A model generated the notes under the pieces. That model made no database searches. It saw only the letters and a list, made by a program, of their open reading frames with translations, and had not been told where the DNA came from. Shown piece by piece: positions 1-10,438 of a DNA stretch of 64,000 nt. Location: the NCBI GenBank assembly GCA_001931905.2, contig MSJI02000604.1, positions 62,001-126,000 on the forward strand, given 5' to 3'. The first letter of the stretch is position 1, and each line of letters starts with the position of its first letter. The translations under genes were made by a program, and so were the position numbers. The DNA is from Cladosporium sp. IMV 00045. Lineage: Eukaryota; Ascomycota; Dothideomycetes; Cladosporiales; Cladosporiaceae.

Positions 1-104
1 TTCGAATTTGTTTTGTCGAAAGTATATACATGAGCGTGAATGGACTTCAATCGACAAAAATTTGGTACACTATTTCATTAATTCGCTGGTATCAATAGAA
101 GACG

Positions 105-3100
105 TCACCTCAGGCTTCCTAATTCATCCATGAGGTTGCAAAGACTTTTAATCATCTGCGGAAGATGATCACGAGTTTCGCCAGGACAGTTGCTCTCGAG
201 GACTCTGCAGCCTAAGGCCATGATAGATGCCACATTTCGTACCTCACAGCATTGGCCATCCGGAAATCGTAGAGCAGGCCTCCCCATGCCGTTATGCAAA
301 TATGCTTCCAATTGCATGCTACTCAAGTCATCCAAAAAGACGTTTGATTCAACGCTCTGAGCAAGCGGTCCTTCCTTGATCGGTAGCCTTTTGCTTTGCC
401 CACCGACCGGCGTGCTAATGGCGGTCCGTCTTGCTGAGTTCTTCAGCATCATTCCGTACGACCAGAGAACCATTACTGCGTGATACGTGATGAAAGCATC
501 TGCACCGCGGATTTGATACGGTGGGACATTTCTGGCGGTACGTAATAATTGAGCAGCGTGCCTGAGACGGAGCCGAAGTTAGCGATTTGGAGAGTTGGCC
601 ATGAGGATGAATTGGTCGGAGTGAATTGATCGTTTCCAAGATTGACAATTCGAGCAAGGTTCAACATACCAAATTGCAATTCGAGCTGACTTTCCCACAC
701 TCCAGGTCTGTAACTTTTGATACGCAAGATGGGCCTCAGCTTCACCACACTTGCCACCGAAACGCATCACTGTATCGACGCTCACATGCAGGCTCATCAT
801 TTGGAATTGGTGTGCAAGGTGAGCTGTAGGCGGCGAAAGTTGCAGACTTTCTGCAATAGACTTGAGCTTTTGGTAGAGAGACTGGTGTCTACTATGCATC
901 CATAACTGATGACAAGGGTCTTCGTCGGTCCCAATGTCCCTGAGTGTGGACTGTTGGATGTGTTCCCAGACCTGAGCTGAATTTCCATAAAGGATTGCTG
1001 TACTAGCGAGGCCGTGATCCAGAGACTTTGCAAGGCAGGCTGCTGGTCGACCGTCGGCGAGCAGAGACCTGGGGCATGCATCGTGCTTTTCTCCGCTGGT
1101 AATTCTCTCAAGAAACGCATTCCGCCATGCTTCTGCAGAAGGGGCCAGCCAGAGCTCACGAGAGAAAGGTAACGGAAGAGTGAGTTCTGCATAAGATATG
1201 ACTGGTTGGCGGTGCTTAGCCATCGACATAAGGATGTCGTGCTCGAAAACGTGGAAGACCAATCTCTTGTATGATTCTTGATTGACCCAACGTCGCCATT
1301 TGTTCGTAATTGTCTCCAGATCGTCTTCCATCGAAGGTACAATCACTTCGTAAGCCACTCTGTCAAACTTGCCGCATCGACGAAGTGCAGTCGCAATAGG
1401 CTGTAGATTGCTTTCTGCAATCTCCATCTTACGCCTGTAGCCACAAAACCCGCAAATGTCTAGCCAGATCATCGAAGCTTGGAGATATTGGAGGTCTCTA
1501 ATTGCGCTGTTGTCGTCTTCAATTAATTTGTTCAAAGCCACCCGAGCAATCTCAAGAAGAACCAGGCCGGTGCGATTCACTTTCGGAATTCCGAAGCAGA
1601 CGCAACCTGCTGCTACAAGAGCGATGAGTAGTTCAGGTCGGGCTTGTTCTGAGGAGAACGTGTAAGGGTGGATCCAAGCATCTGTCTCTAGCCGTTTCGC
1701 GATGCCAACTTTGATTAAGCTATCCAGAATAGCGGTGGATGGGAAGGTGGGCACAGATATGCGTGCGTCGGCCGTCGTGACCACTAGCCGGAAAATACGG
1801 TCTCGCGATTCCGAAGTGAGCTGATCAGTGATCTCCAGCGTTGTCGCATGTGGCTGGTGAGGCGATGCCGCTGAATTGATCTCGTCGTAGTCAACATTTA
1901 TCTGGTTATGCTCGCTGAAGGCATGGGATTCCGATTTGGGATTCCAAAGCCTGCATATTCATTACTATGATTCGATAGAAGGGGTTTTCGATGCATACCA
2001 TGGTGAATTCTGGAAGATCAGATGGCGCTGGCGTGCATTGTCAGATGTCGAGGGTGCAGTGGCAGAGTCGGGAGTCTCCAATGGTTGTTGCTCCCCAGGA
2101 CGAGCGGCAGATGATGCGTGGGCATCCAAGGCTTGTTCGAATGCATTTGCAAAGTCAAAGCCAAAAATGTCGTCGGTGACAGCCCAGTCTTCGTGTTCCG
2201 GAATCATGGTTGACATGTCCGGGGGCATGTCTACCTCACCTACCCCGGCCCAGTCTCCACTCGGCACCATGATTGATTCAAAGAAAGATGGGAAGTTTTG
2301 AAAATCTAGAGACTGCCAACCCTCTTGTGTGAAGCTCGCCTCGGTGACCATACCTGATGGCCTATCATTCGAGGAGGCTGGAATAACATTGTGAGTCGAA
2401 ATCGCTTGTTCGGATGCCAACATAATGCCTGGGGAGGCAATGTTTGCGGGATAGACCGTTACTTCAGCGGCGCCTGCGAAGCCGTTGATACCCTCGGTCT
2501 GATCAAGCGACTCGCTGGAACAGTTGACCCCTTTTTTGCGACATCTTGTACATGGACGCTCGTCTCCTTGAAACTAACTTAGCGTTTGTGCACGCATAGT
2601 ATGTAGCTCGAATCCATACCGCATTTGAGCTTCGCTTTCACGCAAGCATCGCATGCCTTGCGAGCACGTTCGTGAAGACGGTCTGAAGTCTTGCATGCAC
2701 CATCATCAATGGCGTCGTGCGTTGCTTGGTGTCTGATGAGTAGATCCCTAAAGGAGGTTCCAATGTCTGTGTTAGCTCTTCAAGTTCTGTCCGCTTGTAT
2801 GTGAATGAGCCCTCGCTATGGTAAATGATTGCGTAGAAAAACTTGGTCTGAAACCGAGTCGTTCTCCCTGATTCTAATGGTTCGGAGAAATAGCAGACCT
2901 ACCTTCTGTTGAAGCCTTTTCGACATTGTTTGCACTTGAAACCCCTGGCGTTTCGATCTTGAATTCGTCAGCTGCTTGATCAATTTTTCCTCAGTGATCA
3001 AAAGCTACTCACGAGAGTCTAAGTGTCGATTCAGATGATCCAGGCGCTCATAGCTACGGTGGCAGACCTGACAGGCAAACGGGTTTTGTGGACTGTCAGA

Positions 3101-3124
3101 GGTGGGGAAAATAATATCAACCAT
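105..3124 (-). pseudogene. C2H2-C2H2-Zn2Cys6 transcription factor (TF1), broken copy
   Basis: Five exons: 3124-3013, 2957-2903, 2747-2620, 2566-1999 and 1950-105. The first three exons encode a C2H2 finger (CQVC...H-LDS-H, whose last His is made across intron 1), a second finger (CKQC...) and the first half of a Zn2Cys6 cluster (CDACVKAKLKC). Exon 4 supplies the second half (CTRCRKKGVNC) and an acidic linker; exon 5 is the fungal-specific TF middle-homology region. Compared with the intact copy at 60347-63365, two opposite 1-nt indels near 566 and 620 shift the frame between them, and a TAA falls at 579-581. The original frame then resumes from about 565 to 105. Translation would stop at 744 of about 902 residues. 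The DNA-binding part is intact, so a truncated regulator rather than a dead gene is possible. Confidence 0.85.
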
Positions 3125-3585
3125 AGCTCCAATTGGCGATTCTCGGAGAGAGAGAGAAAGTGATTCGGCTTGAGTGGGAGAAGTAGGTGGCCGAACCTAT
3201 TGATCACCTTTTCATCAATCTATTGCTGTCGGATATGTGGGGTATGAGAGAAGGTGTCATGTGGCAAGATTGACCTCGGTAATCACTCCGTTGTGGCATG
3301 CTACAGTATTCCACAACCCCGCAACCTCTGCCTTTGCCTAGTGTTGTCTAGAGCACGCGGCATTCGAGCATAAGATCGGTACTCGTTGATCTACCGAGAC
3401 CCTCAAAGTGCATCTCACGTGGGCAAGTCGGGAACGATTGACTTCATTACGAGGAGTATGGGTTGACAAACGGAAGGAAATCTCAGTCTGCGTAACAAGC
3501 GAATTATGAGACCAGGATATAATATGTAAGTCAAACGTCCTTCACCACAACTTCGCAAAATCTCCTCCCTGGGGCCGTTGGGTGC
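3125..3585. other. Intergenic: TF1 upstream region and MFS1 3' flank
   Basis: No gene is supported here. The stretch is the 5' flank of the regulator at 105-3124 and the 3' flank of the MFS gene at 3586-5511. It is duplicated at 63366-63820 with scattered substitutions and a few small deletions, so promoter as well as coding sequence was copied. Confidence 0.7.
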
Positions 3586-5511
3586 TCAGTGGGTCATTGA
3601 AGGGCTACCGCTCCGCTCCTTGACAGCCCATCTTCCTGTAAATCGCCTGATATCCTTTCCGAAGAAATAAATTGGGATGCCCAGCAGACCCAAGAAAGCT
3701 GTCAGACCAGCATAAGCCCCAAAGGAGCCGTCGTAGCCAGCTGTCTCAATGAATTTAGCCACGCCATAGCTTGTACCAAAGCTGACAAACCCGCGAAGTG
3801 CAGTGATGACCACCAAAACCGGGCCGGATCTTGCAGGGTAGGAATCCAAGAGGTAAGTGATACCGGCGATGTTGGCGCCAACAAAACCGAAATAGTATCC
3901 GCCATACGAAAAGACGATCGCAAACCAGTGATATCTTTCCGGGTTTGCAGCAGCCAGCCCATATAGCACCGAGGATATGACTGCAATGACTGTTGGTATC
4001 CAAAGAAGCAGGAGGCGTGCCTCCGGCTCGTGTACGCCATTGTTTCTCCTTGCGCGCCATTTGATAACGTAATCAGATCCGTTCCCAAGAAGTGGGAGCG
4101 CGACCAAAGCAACGATTATTTGACTTGCGTTCACATAAGATGCAGACGAATGAGCCCAGCTGTATGGAGGAGCCTCGACGACCTGGGCGTATGTGGTGCC
4201 TATCGCGATGTTGACACCCAAAGTAAGGCCGTTGAGGCAAAACGCCCATAGTACATTTGGGAAAAAGAGGATCTGAAAAGTGTTCTGCTGAGGCATTAGT
4301 GACCAGTGTCTTGCATAATGCCGAAGCATGCGCCTACCCGTAGTGCATAGAGCCCCTCAGACCAATCTGGTTTCCCAACAAACAATCGCATGTCTGATCG
4401 TAGTGTCCGAGGCTCAAACCTGGTGTAGTCAAATACAGGCCTGTTGCTTGGACGTACAGGAAAATTCTTGTCGACTTGGTTCTCCTCTGCAAAGCCATCC
4501 TCGACTTCTTGTCCGTATGCTGACAAGGATCTCCTATATCGTGTCTCCGGAACGAACGGGATTGATAATAGAAACACAGCACCAGCTAAGGCGGCACCGA
4601 GAAGATACCAATTACCTGGACCGATGGCTCCAGCGATTGGCGATGCGAAAAGACCAAGAAGCGCACTGATTGTCGTTTGGATAGCTGACTGCCACATTAG
4701 AAAGGTACTTCGCTCGTGAAGGAAGTGAACCTCCTGGATCCTGTATCGTACAAGTTAGACTTGATCAACGAAAACGTCTCTCCCTTCGACTTACATCATG
4801 GGTACCAAGGCTTCACTGTTGCCAGCGCCGATACCAAGAAGCATTCTGACACCAAGGTGCATCTTGATGTCCTTAGAGTATGCCCCCAGGACGCCTCCGA
4901 GAACGAGGACGAGGCAGGAGCCGAGGAAGACAGCGCGGCGACCAACTGCCAGCGCAAGAGGCATGCAAACAAGATTTGCAACACCCATAAACATGGTTGG
5001 AAATGTCATAAGATGTGTGATGTCAGAGAACGTAGCGCCCTCTGGCCAATTTGTTAGCTCTCAGGGCAAAAGTCACAGCGATGGTATAACTTACTTTCAA
5101 CATACTCCGGAATATAGAACCCGAGCAGACCACCGAATCCAGAGACCATGGTCAACCCAACACTCGAGACTGTGTCTTTGTCAGTGCTTGTCTTTCGGAG
5201 GAGATGCAACGTCTGTACATACAGATGGATAACAACACAACGAGAAGTTTCTTCCTCCAGATAGGCATATTCAGAGGATCTATGGCATCGCGTTAGTTCT
5301 CTGAAAGAAAGGCTCCAATTATCAGATTCGCCATACCTCTGGGGTCTGCACTAGGAGCTGGGACAAGAATAATCTCCTCTGTATCGTTGATGGTCACTGT
5401 TCCCATGGTAGCATTCTTTTTCGCCTCACCCGTCTCGTCGATGGCGATCTCATGATGCTCTACAGCGTCCACTTCTTTCGGCGTGGCCGACTTCTGCTCG
5501 TTGGGTCCCAT
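3586..5511 (-). CDS. MFS transporter 1 (DHA1/HOL1-like)
   Basis: Six exons: 5511-5337, 5279-5223, 5169-5095, 5041-4795, 4740-4338 and 4284-3586; 551 residues, about 12 membrane segments. A soluble N-terminus of some 60 residues precedes the typical DPLNMPIW entry to helix 1. The loop VGRRAVFLG after helix 2 is the MFS motif A region, and HEPEARL in the central-to-late part is common in fungal HOL1/DHA1-type proton antiporters. The last intron (4337-4285) contains CTAATG near its acceptor and removes an apparent frame break. The protein should sit in the plasma membrane and move a small organic molecule; the substrate is unknown. It is transcribed in the same direction as TF1 and the CocE gene upstream. 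The 3' end is duplicated at 63821-64000. Confidence 0.88.
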
Positions 5512-6180
5512 TATGATCTTGTGCGCAAGTACGAATGCGGATATTCTATGAGAATTGCGTTTCCTTTTTCGTGGTCAATAATCCGACAAGAGTGTGCATT
5601 TTTGGCGAAATGGTTTCGTTGCAGCAGTCAATATAGATACTCGCTCAACCAGGCTGGGCTGCCGGACACAAGAGAATCATGCATTCCCGGATGTGGTGCT
5701 CCAAGAAATGTCTCTTTCGTTTACAGTAATGTCAATGGCCAGGCATACACTCTGCGGTTGGGCACCGGCACATGTGGTATCGGGGTGGGGTAAGCTATGC
5801 AGCTTGCCCTCCCATACCGAACGCGAGCCGCATCGTCAAACGACCTCGGAATGAGTGGAGAGAGTTTGCTGGTAGTTCTGGGCTACAATACGTTGCTTAT
5901 ACGGTTCTCGTCGTCATCAAGTCTCTAGTCGTGTGAGGGCAGACCGGCCTTGATAGGTGAAATTGAGTATGAAGCCTAAATCTTTTGCGAGCAAAACAAC
6001 TGAAATGCTATCGTGACGACTGCCGACTTGCTACAGCTTTGGTAGCACTAGTAGACAGACATGTAGAAAAAGATGTTTGCATTGGGAGTGAGAGAAGAAG
6101 GGAAGTAGAACTCTCATCGTAGGTGTTTTGCGCAAGTCAAGGTGATGGAAAAAGCGATTTCATTCCGAGAAAATCACGAA
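5512..6180. other. Intergenic: MFS1 upstream region
   Basis: No coding sequence is supported. It contains the promoter of the MFS gene at 3586-5511 and the 3' flank of the hydrolase at 6181-8007. Confidence 0.6.
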
Positions 6181-8007
6181 TTATATCGGCACAAACGGCA
6201 GGATGACCTTGCTTGGGTGCTCCGGTCCGATGTGAATCTTATGTGTCCCCTTGTTCTTCTCATGATCAGGTCGCGGCGAAGACCAAGCTGCGAACTCTGC
6301 GATGCTAGGCAGCTGCCCACTAACCTGCACCGAGATGGATTCGCCAGCCTCAAAGTCAACGCCCATGGCCCAAATGCCAATCTCCAGACGCACAATGTCT
6401 CCAAGGGGAATCTTCTCTTCGACTTCATGAGGATGGAAAGGAAATTGCGAGTGGATGCTGCGGTCAGCATCATAGGCGCGGTGTGACGCGCGAAGAATGC
6501 CGAGCGAGCCCAGATGCAGGTTGAGGCTAGCCATCTCTTTCTTGGGAATATCAGCAATCGATTTGTAGGGAGTCGCTTTGAAAGGGAAGTTAAGATGCAT
6601 GATGAGATTGCCGTCTTTATCGCGCTTGCGCAGAATCACAAATACAATCATGTCGTCTTTATCAGGGCAAGACATGTAGAGCACTGCCTTTGGAAGACCG
6701 ATCAGCCTAGACTTCTCCTTGAAGCTATAGCTGAAATCGGCGAAATCGCTAGGGCTTTCGGAATCATAGGTGGCAATACTGCTGTGAGACGCGGGCGAAT
6801 CGCTGAGTGTTCCTGGTCCGAGGAAGAGCTCACGATAGTTGGTCCCAGGAATGGGGAAGTCGGTGTATTCGATGTCGTCTATTGCCTCGCGGTCACCGAA
6901 CTGTAAAGCTGACCAGCGGACCTTCGGAGTATCCACTTCCCATCCGTTCTCATAGCCCTTGAGATAGCGATCGAAGTATCGATGCAACTCTTCGTCGGCG
7001 GACTTGACACAGTAAAGCTCGTACCATTCTTGATAAGAGCTCCATCGGATCCACTTATTGTTGTGCGGTAGTTCCATCCAGCCTCTGACTGCACCCATCG
7101 TGTGGATTGACGAGAAGTCTGAGCCGGAGATGAATACTGGACACTTGATCTTCGTCATATCCGCGCGTTTATCGTTCCAGTATTCGTTGGCAAGCGGGTA
7201 GCGCTTGTACATCTCCGCGAAGTCCTCGACACCAGACTTGCCTTTCAGAATCTCTCTTGTGATGAGATCAAAATTGCTCATAGAGAACCAGCCTCCTCTG
7301 CAAAACTGTTCACGGTAGATATCACCAGATCCTTCCCAAGGCGCGATGGCAGCCAGGTGAGGTGGTTGCATGGATGCGACCAGCCATTGAATGATAGCTA
7401 AAGCTGAATTGCCAGCCATACCGATACGACCGTTGCACCAGGGAAGCTTCGCGATTGACTCTATTGCGTCGTAGGCATCTTCGGCGTCTTGAGATCCCAT
7501 GATGTGGATCGAGCCATCGCTTTCGCCGGTGCCACGAGCATCTACGCTGATGATAGCGTATCCTCTTGGACACCATGCTTGGGGGTCTAAGCCTTCGAAC
7601 TTTTCGATGCCTGTTGTGATGTCAGTCCTGAGCCTTGCGAAAAGTCCGAGCGTTGTGATCTTACCAGACAGGTCTTCATTGCCAACGCAGCAGTTCCATA
7701 CGCACATGGGAAGCATGTCCAGGGCGCTGTATTTCTTTCCATAAGGAGACCAGCTGATAATTGCCGGCACTTTCTCTTGGGTGTTGTCGGCAGGCCGGTA
7801 GATGTCTGCGTATAGCCGACTGCCATCCCTGACCTTGAACTCGACGTCGTGGTCAACACGGATGTCGCTAGTTAGTGCTCTCGCGTTGTAGCCATTCCAG
7901 CCTTTCGGTAGGATCTCAGTCTTCCCTGGCTGAAAACCCTGATAGTTGTTGTGCCCGATCTCCGGCTTGCCGATAGGCTTAAAAACAATGGGAATTGACT
8001 GAGGCAT
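6181..8007 (-). CDS. CocE/NonD-type alpha/beta hydrolase, peptidase S15 family (copy 1)
   Basis: Two exons, 8007-7665 and 7610-6181, giving 590 residues. The 54-nt intron (GTAAGA...ACAACAG) is in frame, so an unspliced 608-residue reading is also open; splicing joins NEDLSG to IEKFEGLDP, which fits the family better. The family hydrolyses esters or amides (cocaine esterase, X-Pro dipeptidyl peptidase, glutaryl acylase). The nucleophile region is GNSALA with Ser183, slightly unlike the usual GxSYxG. DARGTGESDG before it is typical of the fold, and the C-terminal third is the jelly-roll S15 C-terminal domain. No signal peptide is seen, so it is likely cytosolic. It shares a 582-nt divergent promoter with the PhyH gene at 8590. 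A second family member lies at 22582-24418. Confidence 0.9.
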   Translation of the reverse strand: MPQSIPIVFKPIGKPEIGHNNYQGFQPGKTEILPKGWNGYNARALTSDIRVDHDVEFKVRDGSRLYADIYRPADNTQEKVPAIISWSPYGKKYSALDMLPMCVWNCCVGNEDLSGKITTLGLFARLRTDITTGIEKFEGLDPQAWCPRGYAIISVDARGTGESDGSIHIMGSQDAEDAYDAIESIAKLPWCNGRIGMAGNSALAIIQWLVASMQPPHLAAIAPWEGSGDIYREQFCRGGWFSMSNFDLITREILKGKSGVEDFAEMYKRYPLANEYWNDKRADMTKIKCPVFISGSDFSSIHTMGAVRGWMELPHNNKWIRWSSYQEWYELYCVKSADEELHRYFDRYLKGYENGWEVDTPKVRWSALQFGDREAIDDIEYTDFPIPGTNYRELFLGPGTLSDSPASHSSIATYDSESPSDFADFSYSFKEKSRLIGLPKAVLYMSCPDKDDMIVFVILRKRDKDGNLIMHLNFPFKATPYKSIADIPKKEMASLNLHLGSLGILRASHRAYDADRSIHSQFPFHPHEVEEKIPLGDIVRLEIGIWAMGVDFEAGESISVQVSGQLPSIAEFAAWSSPRPDHEKNKGTHKIHIGPEHPSKVILPFVPI

Positions 8008-8589
8008 GTTCGCAGGATAGCGTGTTCAGGCAATGAGAAAGACTTAGCAAAAACGTGATGAAAGTGGCTTCTGAAATGCTGTCTGTAGGCGTTCATATAT
8101 CGTAGTGAAAGCAAATATCATCTTGGTTCGACCTGTATCCTCGGATGACAGCCTGCCCACACCAAACAGGCGTTTATGCATGAGATGTTCTCGCCGATAG
8201 CATTCACAGACTTTCCTTATATGCCCACTAAGGCCGATGTGCAGAATCCCGAGGTCCAATATAGCAACAATCCGATAATGTCAGAGGTGGGGGTGGGGAC
8301 ACCCCGCCTCTTCATGCTGTATCGCCTTCATTTTCGGGATGCCCACATCGACCGAATCTCCGCAGGCTTCTACATGCATTCCCTGTGCCGAATAAGCGAC
8401 AACAGATCCATTGCCAAAGGTTGGTTCTAGCATTCATTTGATTGTACAGGGAGTTACAAAAGTGATTCGCATGCCAGATTTGACAAGTGAGCTCACTCCA
8501 AAATCCGTTGTCTAACTTGACAGACCTTTAACAAAGACCTCAAAAGCGTCAATACCGAAGATATTTTCTACGCACATCATCAGCGAAAC
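8008..8589. promoter_or_regulatory. Divergent promoter, CocE1 / PhyH1
   Basis: Shared upstream region of the hydrolase (minus) and the dioxygenase (plus). The most striking block is 8287-8307, described separately. No gene is supported inside it. Confidence 0.7.
8287..8307. promoter_or_regulatory. Cluster of three CreA/Mig1-type sites
   Basis: Two direct GTGGGG hexamers (8287-8292 and 8293-8298) and one reverse GCGGGG (8307-8302) match the CreA consensus SYGGRG. The centre GGGG-ACA-CCCC (8295-8305) is a perfect palindrome with a 3-nt core. The sites lie about 280 nt from each divergent start codon. Carbon catabolite repression of both genes is inferred from the consensus only. Confidence 0.5.
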
Positions 8590-9665
8590 ATGGCCCCGCA
8601 CGCTGAAGACCCGAAGCCCGACTCTGGCGTGGATCTCATCCAGCATGATGCCACCAAGCAGTATGGCGACTGGCGCGACGAGTTCCACAGAACGGGAGTT
8701 GCGATTGTGAAAGGCGTCATTTCACCGGAACGTGCAGCCCATTACCGCCAGAAACAAGTCGAATGGCTTCAGTCCTTCGGACTCGGATTCGACCCCAACG
8801 ACGAATCTACATGGACCCAAGACCACCTTCCTGTGGCTTTCAAGGGCGGCATGTATTTTGGCTACGGCTCCAACCACGAGAAGTATGTCTGGGAAGCTCG
8901 CATGGAGCCCAAGGTCATCGACACATTCGAGAAGCTCTGGGATACGAAGGAGCTGGTCGTGTCATTCGATGGCCAAAACATAACCCTTCCGCGTCAGAAA
9001 GACCTCACCTGGTCTCCTTGGCCGCACTGTGACCAATCGCCACACCGCAAAGGGATGCAGTGCGTCCAGGGTCTTCTTAATTATCAGCCAAACGGACCCA
9101 ATGATGGAGGTCTCATTGTCATGAAGGGTTCCAGCAAGCTCTTCGACCAATTTTTCTCCGAGAATCGTGAGCAGGATGACCACGAGGACAAGCCACCAGA
9201 GGAGGAAGACTTCAAAGACCTGTTCATCTTCAAGGAAGAGGACGTAAAGTGGTTTGAGAAGCGTGGATGCGAGATGATCAAGGTCAATCTTGAGCCGGGG
9301 GACCTCGTGTTGTGGGATTCTCGCACGATGCACTATGCGTGCTTCCCGCAAGGCGATCTTATCAGGCATGTACAGTATGTGTGCATGACGCCTAGGAAAT
9401 TTGCAAAGCAAGAGGACCTGGATCTCAAGGCTGAATTGTTCCGGACATGGCAGGGGACCACGCACTGGCCGCACTGGTAGGTCAAATGACCCGTTCAGAA
9501 TTTGTTGCGTATGCGAGGCTAACAGGCACTCTTATTAGCAACATTCGTAAAGCAGGCGTTCCCCTTCGCAACGGCAAAGAAGACCCGCATAACCGATCCG
9601 AGCCAATGGAGAAGCCTGAAATCAATCAACGCTTGCTTCAGCTGGCTGGAGTGGAAGCATATTGA
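8590..9665 (+). CDS. PhyH-like Fe(II)/2-oxoglutarate dioxygenase (copy 1)
   Basis: Two exons, 8590-9476 and 9539-9665; 337 residues. The phytanoyl-CoA dioxygenase family uses Fe(II) and 2-oxoglutarate to hydroxylate small molecules. The facial triad is visible: His146-x-Asp148 in WPHCDQ and a distal His248 in TMHYACF, followed by Arg259 in IRHVQY, the expected 2-oxoglutarate ligand. The last intron splits the codon after THWPH, and the tail (KEDPHNRSEP) matches the tail of the second copy at 56603-57809, which supports this splice. An acidic insert (about residues 193-218) is absent from the second copy. No signal peptide is seen. The substrate is unknown. Confidence 0.9.
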
Positions 9666-10096
9666 CGACCAGCCGTACCCGGCACATCGATGCAACGATC
9701 TCGTACTAGATAGCTGTGTCAATTTCGCATCAAGTTATGCTCGTCAATTTGAGGTCTCTTTGTGTTCCTTGGGTCGTGAAGTCGTCGTGGACAGTTTAGT
9801 TGAGGCGGTTCTCTCGTCCTACATTTTACCGTCGTCCGTACTAGCATAGAATGTCAGACTCCGCTTCCTTCGTCTTTTTCCACATCTCCAGAGTGCGCAA
9901 TACTTGTCTACACTCGGTTCTCCACATGTTCGGGAAGCAAGGGCCAAAGATGAAGATAAACTGTGTCCGAGCCGGTCTCGCACTCATTGAACATTGAGCA
10001 GTGGGCGTGAGCCCTTTTGATCGCGACAATGATCAAACGTTTAGCGTCGACTCATCTCAAGAAAATCCACCTTTCTATCACAAGAGCCATTCCTGG

Positions 10097-10374
10097 GATC
10101 CCTGGATGTGAAATGTAGGCTCTCAAGGGCCAAGCCTGTATTGACTTGTGAATAAGAGCAACCATACTACCGTAAAGTGCTAGACGTACATCTGAAATCT
10201 AACATAATACCTTATCCTACCTTATTGGCAAGACTATATATACTTAAACATGACAGCTATAGCAACATCATATAGTACCAAAGCTACATTTGAGACCTCT
10301 GGATCTGGAATGTAAGCTCTCGATGACAAAAATTGCGTTGACTTGAAATTGAGAGCGATCATACCACCGTAAGT
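10097..10374. repeat. Imperfect direct repeat, two 82-nt units
   Basis: Unit 1 (10097-10178) and unit 2 (10293-10374) share blocks such as TCTGGAT/CCTGGAT, AATGTA-GCTCTC, TTGACTTG and CATAC-ACCGTAA in the same order and spacing, so they look like one old local duplication that has since drifted. Confidence 0.65.
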
Positions 10375-10410
10375 TAAGGCGCTCGAGCTCAGACATTCAC
10401 CCTGCGGTAA

Positions 10411-10428
10411 CACACACACACACACACA
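10411..10428. repeat. CA dinucleotide microsatellite
   Basis: Nine CA units immediately downstream of the MFS2 stop codon. Confidence 0.9.
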
Positions 10429-10438
10429 ATCGTCCAAT

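Larger units (their letters stand above)
1..3765. repeat. Segmental duplication, left copy
   Basis: This stretch is a diverged copy of 60244-64000, in the same orientation. The offset drifts from 60243 at the left edge to 60235 at the right edge, so only a few small indels separate the copies. By eye identity is around 95%; for example 719-780 against 60961-61022 shows two differences. It holds a whole C2H2/Zn2Cys6 regulator gene, the intergenic region beyond it and the 3' end of an MFS transporter gene. The left boundary lies at or before base 1, and the right boundary beyond 3765 cannot be seen because the other copy runs off the window. Confidence 0.95.
9666..10438. other. Convergent intergenic region with decayed repeats
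   Basis: Lies between the 3' ends of PhyH1 and MFS2. No gene is supported. It contains an imperfect direct repeat and a CA microsatellite (both listed). Confidence 0.6.

Noticed and set aside
4290..4340. Apparent frameshift in MFS transporter 1
   Set aside because: A normal intron (4285-4337) with a branch-like CTAATG restores the frame.
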